Shown piece by piece: positions 46,601 through 55,600 of a stretch of DNA of 64,000 bases. The DNA lies in the NCBI GenBank assembly GCA_030789695.1, contig CM061138.1, positions 181,079,051 through 181,143,050 on the forward strand, given 5' to 3'. The stretch comes from Scilla litardierei. Lineage: Eukaryota > Streptophyta > Magnoliopsida > Asparagales > Asparagaceae. The translations under genes and the position numbers were made by a program. Within the stretch, counting starts at the first letter, position 1, and every line of letters starts with the position of its first letter. The notes beneath the pieces were generated by a model that was not told where the DNA came from, did not search any database, and saw only the letters and a list, made by a program, of their open reading frames with translations.

Positions 46601-49600
46601 TTGTTTTCAAAAGAAATGGAATCAAGGAGGACATGGCATGTGTGTTTTTTTGATCACACATGTGTGAGTGCTCCTCTTTTTTGGTCATTGAAAAAAAAAA
46701 ATTTGCGAGGATTTCAAGAGGGGTTTGTAGTTTGGACTTGGTTTGATTTTGATCTTGTGTGAGCACTTGTAAATATGAATCAAACCATTTGATTGTCTCC
46801 TCATTCCCATCATATTGACCAAGTCCTTCCGTGAATTAGTCGCACGTTTGCCGTTCCTGAAACACTTAGCACACACGTTAAAACGTTCACACACGTTTGT
46901 TATCATCAAACACGAAGTTCATAGATCGTTGCTACCAACAATCTCCCCCTTTTGATGATAACAAACTAAGTATAAGATTTGAACATTAGCTTTCCAAATA
47001 GTGTGTGTGAAAGTGTGACGATAGTGGGTGACATGCAATGAGATGAAATGATGTGCAAACAATGATGTGTGTAAAGTCTAATAAGCATGCTCCCCCTATT
47101 TTTGTGCTCCCCCTATTTTTGTGCTCCCCCTATATTCATAATTTTTCTCCCCCTTTGTTATCATCAAAAGTCATACCACGAAGTCAAAATCATATACCAT
47201 GCAAAAAGAGAGTATTATTAACCATCACCAACAATTGCATGCATACAATCATAGAATAATCAAGTCAAAATCCAATGAAATGAAACAACGAAGAATTCAA
47301 CACCAATGTGTACGTGTGATGATTAAAATTGAAGCACATAGGGAGAATCATTAAGAAAGTCAGTCAGAACCAATCCACATTTTCCATATAACATTCTATC
47401 ACCTAGGATTGATTTTTCCCACCTCATTAAAAATGAGTTCAAGGTACCACACCCCAAACATAGCCTATAAGAACTCTTAGATGTGGGGGTGACATTGATT
47501 GACGAGTAAATACACCAACGCTAAAGTTTACCCATAAAGCTTATGTTGGATATTCGTGGGTAATACCGTTGCCACGGATTGTATCCATTTTTCATACAGA
47601 GCAACTATCTTTGTTTTCACAATTTCTTTTAAAATACTTATAACAACAATTTCTTTTGCTCAATTTTTATCCATGGCAAGGTATATCATATCACTTAGAT
47701 ATTCAGTTAAGTTTTCCTCCTACATTCACATTCCATACTTCATAAACGATATCTCCAAATGTGCAACAATAATAATACATGTGAAAGTGAAGTAAGTGGT
47801 GTAGAAAACAAGTTGTTTTTAATCATTGAACATACCATGAATATTTAGAAAGATGAACATGCGCATGTGGCAAAAGAAATAATACACCAATTTCTACATA
47901 CATATGAAAATCATTCATGAATTCCTTTTAATGAATCAAAGTGAACGATACGCATTTAAGCACCAACTTTTTTTTTCAGTTTTTTTAATGCATGAAGTAT
48001 TAAAGCAAACATGAGATGCAGTCACACAAACAAACAAAAAACATGCACACATAACAATACAACTACTAGCACACAAGAGAAAAAAAAGTTCAAGCACACA
48101 CAAAAAAATGCGAACAAGAAAACTGCTATGAAGGTATGCATTAGGACCAAAAAAAATGAGATATACCTTCGCGTCGCCGTTTGACTAAGGAGCTAAAAAA
48201 TAATGATACATACAATTTATCGCTCCTCGTCAAATTTCCATCCACCTACAAAAGAGGTGTCGTGTGTGACCTTGGAATCCAACAAGGTCCACTCACGTTA
48301 GTCATCAAAGATTTAGGAACCCATATTTGTTTGAACTTAATGTTTTTGTTCCTATATTTGCAATGATATGAAGTATGACCAACGCATCCACATGTAAAGC
48401 ACTTAGCATGAAAATTTCCAACCTTTGTTGATTCAATGTGAACTTTTCTATATTTTGATTTTTCAACATTTTTAAGACCATATCCTAGTCCTCGCCTATT
48501 ATTGCCATAAAGTTGATTTCCAAGAATAATGTCCAAATTTTGTTTTCCAATGGAAAATCTCTTTAATGACAATTCTAGGGTGGTGACTTTGGATTTCAAG
48601 ATATCGTTTTCATTCACAAGCAAAGTGCATTTACTAATGAAAGCTTGCTTGTTTTCATCTTCTTTCTTTTCAAAATCCCTCATTTTTTCTTTAAGTTCAT
48701 GATTTAGCATGTTAATCTTTTCAGAAAGCAATTCATTTTCAGTTTCAAGCTTTATCTTATCTAGCTTATACATGCTAATATCCTTTAATAGAGAGGGACA
48801 TGAAAAACAATCAATTTTTTCAGGCAAACGATCTTTCTCTTTTTCTAGAATGGTGATGGTAGATTTGCATGCAACAAGCTCTTGTTCAATATTTTTTATT
48901 TCTATAGACATGTCATACTCAGTTTGTTGCATATCAAAATTATCATTCCTATAACATTCCACATCAGCTTCTAGCTCATCAATTCTATGTTGCATTCCTT
49001 TACATGTTTCTAAGAATTCAGCTTTAGTGGGAGATTCTACCTCATTGTGTTTGGCCATCAATGCCATGCAGGAGTGGGCTTCATGTTCCTCCTCCTCCTC
49101 CTCAGCTTCGCTATCCATGTCCCACGTCAGCACTTTCGTTTTTCCTTTTGCAACTTGAGCTGTGTGTTGTTGTGGGCAATCTTTTATGTGGTGCCCTTTC
49201 TTCCTGCATTTAAAACATTCACTTCTATTAATAGCTTTCTGATCATAGGAATTTCTACCAAAATTAGAATTATTAGAACGAATGAACCTTTTTCTCATTT
49301 CAGCTCTTCCTTGATCAGTCTGAATATATCTCCTGAAGTTTCTGACCATTAGAGCTTGCTCCTCATCAAGATCATCGTCGTTAGCTTGAAGAGCTAATGG
49401 TGTGGAAGCTTTGGTCTTCTCTTCAGGTTTCTCTCTGGCTTCTATATTCTGCAACTCAAGCTCGTGTGACATTAGGTTGCCTATCAAGCCCTCCACTTTC
49501 ATTGTTGACAAGTCTTTAGCTTCTTGAATAGCGGTGACTTTAGACCTGAACGAGCTTGATAGCGCCCTTAAGATCTTTCGTACCTGTTCATGGCTAGAAT

Positions 49601-52600
49601 ATGGCTTACCGAGGGAACTGGATTTGTAGACGATGTCTGTGAACCTCGCAAACATCTCTTTCACAGATTCTGTTGGTAGCATGCGGAAGCTCTCATATTC
49701 TGTGCAAAGCAACGCAAGTCTGGATTCCTTCACTTGCGATGTTCCCTCATGGGTCACCTCCAGAGTATGCCAGATTTCCTGCGCAGTTAGACAATGTGAG
49801 ATACGATTGAACTCAGATTTATCAAGAGAGCATATAAGCGCATTCATAGCTTTACCATTAAGAGTATAAAGTTTCTTATCAGCTAAATCCCACTTGTCTT
49901 TAGGCTTAATCATAATAGTGTCTTCAATTTTAATAGTGGGTAGACTATAACCTTTTTCTACAATATCCCACACATCATAATCTACAGACACTAAATAGAT
50001 TTTCATCCTAGCCTTCCAATATGCAAAAAGTCTACACCATTAAATTTAGGGGGACGGGCTATAGACTGACCTTCAGCAAAAGCACAATCAGGTATATTTA
50101 TGGTCATCTAAAAATCTAGGCTAAATCCTCTAAACTGGCTCTGATACCACTTGTTGGATCTGGATCGTAGCCTAGAGGGTGGGTGAATAGGCTATTAAAA
50201 ATATTCGTGCAACCCACGAACAACCACACGCAGTTATAAGCACAGACAGGATAATAAAATAGCAATCACAGAGAACGCACAGATATACCCTGATTCGATC
50301 GTCCCCACGACCTACTCCAGCCCCGAAAGCAACTACTATATAGATATGTAATCAAGTACAGCTATAATGAGTCAAGATCTCATATCTACTCTCACCTAGC
50401 TCGTACGTACACCACGTGCTATACACTCTCAATCTAGTCAGATGCTCTCCCTCCGTGACGACTCCCAAAGTCGTCAGGTCCCCAAAAGTAACACAAAAGG
50501 TAAAGTTTCCCCTACGAGGATCTAACACAACTACACAAAATAATGATAAATAGAGTTTAGGAATCTCAGTGTGTAGCGGCGATGTCCTCGTCAATCAGCA
50601 CGGGTCAGATCTCATCTGACGTAGATGTAGTCTCTGATGTCCCCTCAGTAGTTTGGCTCCCCTCTCGATGAAACTTGCGGCACATCACCTTGTGAACAAT
50701 GATTCCTTGCTGCATGTGCTTCTCTTCCCTAATTAATCATGGGGCCTGTCATCAAAACAAAGAAAAAGACAAGGACGCGAATTAAACCAAGCTTTGTAAT
50801 TTGCAAAGGAGTTAAGAATAATGGTCCCTGTGCTTTGAGCTTTTGAGACTTGATGATTGGCTATCAAAGACTTTTGGCTGGCTTTGCTTTTCAAAGGGGA
50901 AATTTGATTTTTTAAGTGCGGCTCTATCTCTTGATGCGTGCGCCCCTGTGAGATGCGCAATGGAGAAGAGAAATAATGGCCTGTGTGCTCTTGATCTCTC
51001 TGATTTACAAAATAATTGCGGCTGCTCTCAAGGTTTACAAAAAAAATTGAAACGACCAAGGAGCAGACTTTGTTTCGGCTTTCTAGAGAAGAAGGCAGCT
51101 CTTCAAAGAATTAGGTTAAAGCACTTTGGAATTTTGTGCGGCTGCCTCATAAAAGATTTTGTGCATGCCTTATAATTTCTGTGCGCCTCTAATCAAAAAA
51201 CTTTTGACCAACAAAACCTCCTCAAAAAAATGCGCACATAAAGGATTTGGGGAGAAAAAAAATCTCGGCTGCCTTGGGGATTAATTATTTGAAGGGTGCG
51301 GCTCACTCCTCAGGGAATTTTCGGCTCTGTGTCTATTTCTCAAACCCTAGACAATGTAATCATATAGCCGGCTCTTGGGGATTTAATACATGTGGCTAAG
51401 AAGGCCGGCCTCCAAAATTATGAGCGGCCTGTAAAAAAACACCTCCACAAAACTAATCAAGCCCCAGTTTGTTTTTTAAAGAAAGGCTCTCCTCCTTTTT
51501 TTGGTCACCACCTGGGCTTTTTGGGTTAGTTTTTTTTGTTTTCAAAAGAAACGGAATCAAGGAGGACATGGCATGTGTGTTTTTTTGATCACACATGCGT
51601 GAGTGCTCCTCTTTTTTGGTCATTGAAAAAAAACTTTTGCGAGGATTTCAAGAGGGGTTTGTAGTTTGGACTTGGTTTGATTTCTTGTGTGAGCACTTGT
51701 AAATATGAATCAAACCATTTGATTGTCTCCTCATTCCCATCATATTGACCAAGTCCTTCCGTGAATTAGTCGCACGTTCGCCGTTCCTGAAACACTTAGC
51801 ACACACGTTAAAACGTTCACACACGTTTGTTATCATCAAACACGAAGTTCATAGATCGTTGCTACCAACAAAGTGCAACTTGATCTTTAACTCGGAACAG
51901 AAATCCTTGAAACCGGCACTGTCGAATTGCGTCCCATTGTACGTTACGAAGGATTGAGGGAGGCCAAATCGACATACGATCAATTTCAACATGAAGCTTC
52001 GGACTTCCTTCCAAGTGATAAGGGCCAGGGGCTCTGCTTCGATCTACTTGGTGAAATAGTCGATTGCTACGATCAAAAATTTCTATTTTCCACTCGATGG
52101 CGCGAACGGACCGAGGATATCTAATCCCCACTTTGCAAAGGGAACGGGACTAATGATGGGGATTAGTTCCGTCGAAGGGGTCAAGATATGCTTCGTGAAT
52201 TTCTGGCAAGTAGGGCACTTCCGAACATACTTGATCGCCTCCTTGAACATGGATGGTCAGAAGTAACCTTGCATCAAGGCTATCAAGGCTTTCAAGGCTA
52301 AAGTTTTTCCTACACAATGATTTTCGCAGTCTCCTTTGTGGATTTCCTGAATCACATAGAGTGCTTCCTGCGGAGTCAAGCATTTGAGGTAAGGAAATGC
52401 ATCATACCTGGTCCATCGTCGCTTGTACAACGAACCATCGAGCAAGACAAACTGGTAGGCTACTCGCTCCAGCTTTCGTGCCTCCGCATGGTCGGTTGGT
52501 TTGTCCCCAGTATTGAGATATTTAATAATGGGGTCCATCTAGATTACTCCTTGGTCGAGGCTTAGCAGCTCCTCTTCAGGTACACGCAGGTGTTGAAGAT

Positions 52601-55600
52601 GTTGCACGTACACTGTTCGACCAGTGCTGCTGGTGAGGACGAGGCGAGCTTTGACAGTGTGTCAGCTTGGTGGTTCTTCGATCGTGATACGTGATGGATC
52701 TCCACCTACCCGAAGTTGGTCAGTTCAGCTTTGGCAATGTGTATGTAGTTTTGCATTGTTTCTTCTCGAGCTTCGTAACCTCCATTCAGCTGGTGGACTA
52801 TCAAGTTGGAGTCGCTGTGGAGGTGAACGACCTTTGTCCCCCAGCGCTCGAGCCAACCTGAGCCCATTGATGGCAGCTTCATTTTCCGCCCCATTGTTCG
52901 TGGTTTGGAAGTTGAACCGAAGAGCGTATTCGAGTATATTGCCCTCTGGCATTTGGACAATTATACCCGCTTCTCTTCCGGTACGAGACGCCGAGTCATC
53001 AACTTGCACGATCCATGTCCCTTCTCCTTCATGGGTGACTGTTGAAGAGTCGATACATGTCGAGGAAGAAGGGGGAATGTTGAGCTGTAATAGCAGTATG
53101 TATTTCTTTTGGTGAGTTGCCCTCATATGTGAGTTCGACAATAAAGTCAGCTAAGGCTTGTCCTTTGATGGCAGTCCTCGACTTGTATCGAATATCGAAC
53201 TCACTCAATTCGACCTCACACTTAGTCATCCTTTCCGAGCGATAAAGTCTCTTTAGAGTTTGCTCCAAAGGGATGCCGGTGAGGACTAGAATGGTACGCA
53301 CTTGGAAATATGGTCGTAGCCTCCTTACAGACTGGACCAGAGCGAATGCCAACTTCTCTATCCTGGAATAGTTGATTTCGGCACCTCGGATGACCTGGCT
53401 GATATAGTAGATAGGTCGGTGCACTCTCGAGTCCTCCTTGACAAGATCCGAGCTTCCAGCTTCCATGGTGGCAGCTAGATAGATGATGAGTTGGTCATCT
53501 TTATACAGCTTAGTAAAGAGTGGTGGGCTGCAAAAATACTCTTTTAGCTCAGAGAAAGCTTTCTTGCAGTCCGCATCCCACTCGATGATCTTCTTGTCCT
53601 TCGTGGTGGATGATATTGCCTTCCTCAATACTTTGAAGAAAGGTAGCAACCTCTCGGCCGATTTGAAAAGGAAGCAACCCAGAGCCGATATTCTGTCATT
53701 CAGTCTCTGAAGCTCTCTAATGGTGGGGGCTCCTTCATTGCTATAACTACCGCGATTTTGTCGGGATTGGCTTCGATTCCTCGATTCGTTAGCATGGACC
53801 CTAGGAACTTCCCAGATCGAACCCCAAATGTACACTTTACTGGGTTCAACCGAAAATTGTAGTGACGAATCTGTGCAAATGTCTCTCGGAGATCTGCGAT
53901 GTGATTCGTCGGCTTCTTCGACTTGACCAGCATATCATCAACATAGACCTCCAAGTTTCGCCTAATTTGAGCCTTGAAGACCTTGTTCATCATATGCTTG
54001 TACGTCACTCATGCATTCTTTTAAATCAAATGACATCTTTTTATAACAGAAAATATCTCGATCTGTGATGAAGAAAGTCTTTTCTTCGTCCTCAGGCGCC
54101 ATTTGGATTTGGTTGTAGCCTGAAAAATCATCCATAAAGCTTAAGAGTTCATAGCCCGAGGCACTGTCGACAAGATGGTCGATTCGAGGCAAAGGGGTAG
54201 CTGTCCTTCGGGCAGGCTTTGTTGAGGTCGGTGAAGTCGACACACATCCTCCATTTACCGCTCGCATTCTTCACCATCACGACATTTGAGAGCCACTCGG
54301 GATATTGGACTTCCCGAATGAAGCCTGCTGCTAGAAGTCGATCGACTTCCTCGATGGCAGCTTTCATCTTTTCACCTCTCGTTTTCCTCTTCTTCTGCTT
54401 CATGGACTTGGAAGTCGAGTCGACCTCCAGCTTGTGTGATATTACCCGAGGGTCGATGCCAGGCATATCCTCTGGAAACCAGGCAAAGACATCGGCATTC
54501 TCTCTTAGGAGTGTAATTAACTGTTCCCTTAGGTCGAAAGGGAGCATCGACACAATGGAAACTGTCTTTCCTTCTCTTTCGAGGATCTGGATGTTCTCCA
54601 TTTCGACTGCTACGGGTCGTCGCTACTTATGTTTACCCTCGTTGCTGAGATCATCTGGGCCTGTTTGCTCCACTCTTCTCAAGGTGGTGGATAGAAGGTA
54701 ACATGATTCGAGCCTGCTTCTGATTCCATTTCGTCTTTTCAACTCCCTCGTGAGTCTGGAATTTGATCATCTGGTGGAACGTCGATACTACCACCTTCAC
54801 TGCATTAAGCAGCGGTCTGCCGATGATTCTGTTGTATGCAGAGTTGATCTTCACCACGATAAAGTTGGTCAAACGGGTGACATGTCGTGGATACGTTCCA
54901 AGGGTCACCAACAGCGTGATGATGCCAACCACCAATGCGAAATGTCCGGTGAAGCTTACAAGAGGTCCTGGACATTCTCTCAACTCCGACGAAGCCAGTC
55001 TCATCCTCTCCAATGTGGTGAAGAAAAGGACATCACACGAACTCCATGTGTCGATGAGCAATCTCTTCACCGCCACCTCATTAATGGTGGCATTGATGAC
55101 AACGGCATCATCATATGACAGCTCCACACCCTCCAAATCTTCATCAGAAAAAGTTATTGGGTGTGTAGAATCTCTTGGGCGTTTCTTTCCCTCCGAGATG
55201 ATCATCAACCTCCCAAAGTAAGAACTTTGGAGGGAGGTTGATAACTCCGGCTATGGCGGACCTCCCATTATCATGTCGAAGACATTGATGCCAGGAGATG
55301 TAATGGTTCTCTCACCGAGTGTTGTTGGACGAGTCGACATGGTCAAAGTAGCTGAATGACTGGGATGTCGACTTAGTTTTTCCACAGCCTGCGCCAACTG
55401 TTAAAATCAAAATTGGCATCAACAGTATTAGGGTTGACGTGGACTTCTCTGTCGAGGTGGAGCCTCGTCAGCCGGTCGAATGGGACCCTTCGTTAGCAGA
55501 ACCAGGGTCGATGATGGTTGGGACGTGGATGCAACACATAAGCTTGCTCGACTCAATAGCTGAATGGGACAGCCGTTCGACCCTCTGGTGGAGTCAATCC

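Larger units (their letters stand above)
45213..51870 (-). mobile_element. SIRE-lineage Ty1/copia element with gag but no pol
   Basis: LTRs 45213-46940 and 50152-51870 (1728 and 1719 bp), target duplication AAGTG at 45208-45212 and 51871-51875. The minus-strand primer-binding site TGGTATCAGAGC lies at about 50138-50149. Gag occupies 48246-50107; the remaining internal 1.3 kb has no protease, integrase or RT. By eye LTRs differ by a few percent. It sits in the Tat-2 integrase. Confidence 0.92.

Noticed and set aside
49047..49352. Plus-strand frames opposite SIRE gag
   Set aside because: Short and without domains; the minus strand carries the zinc-knuckle Gag.
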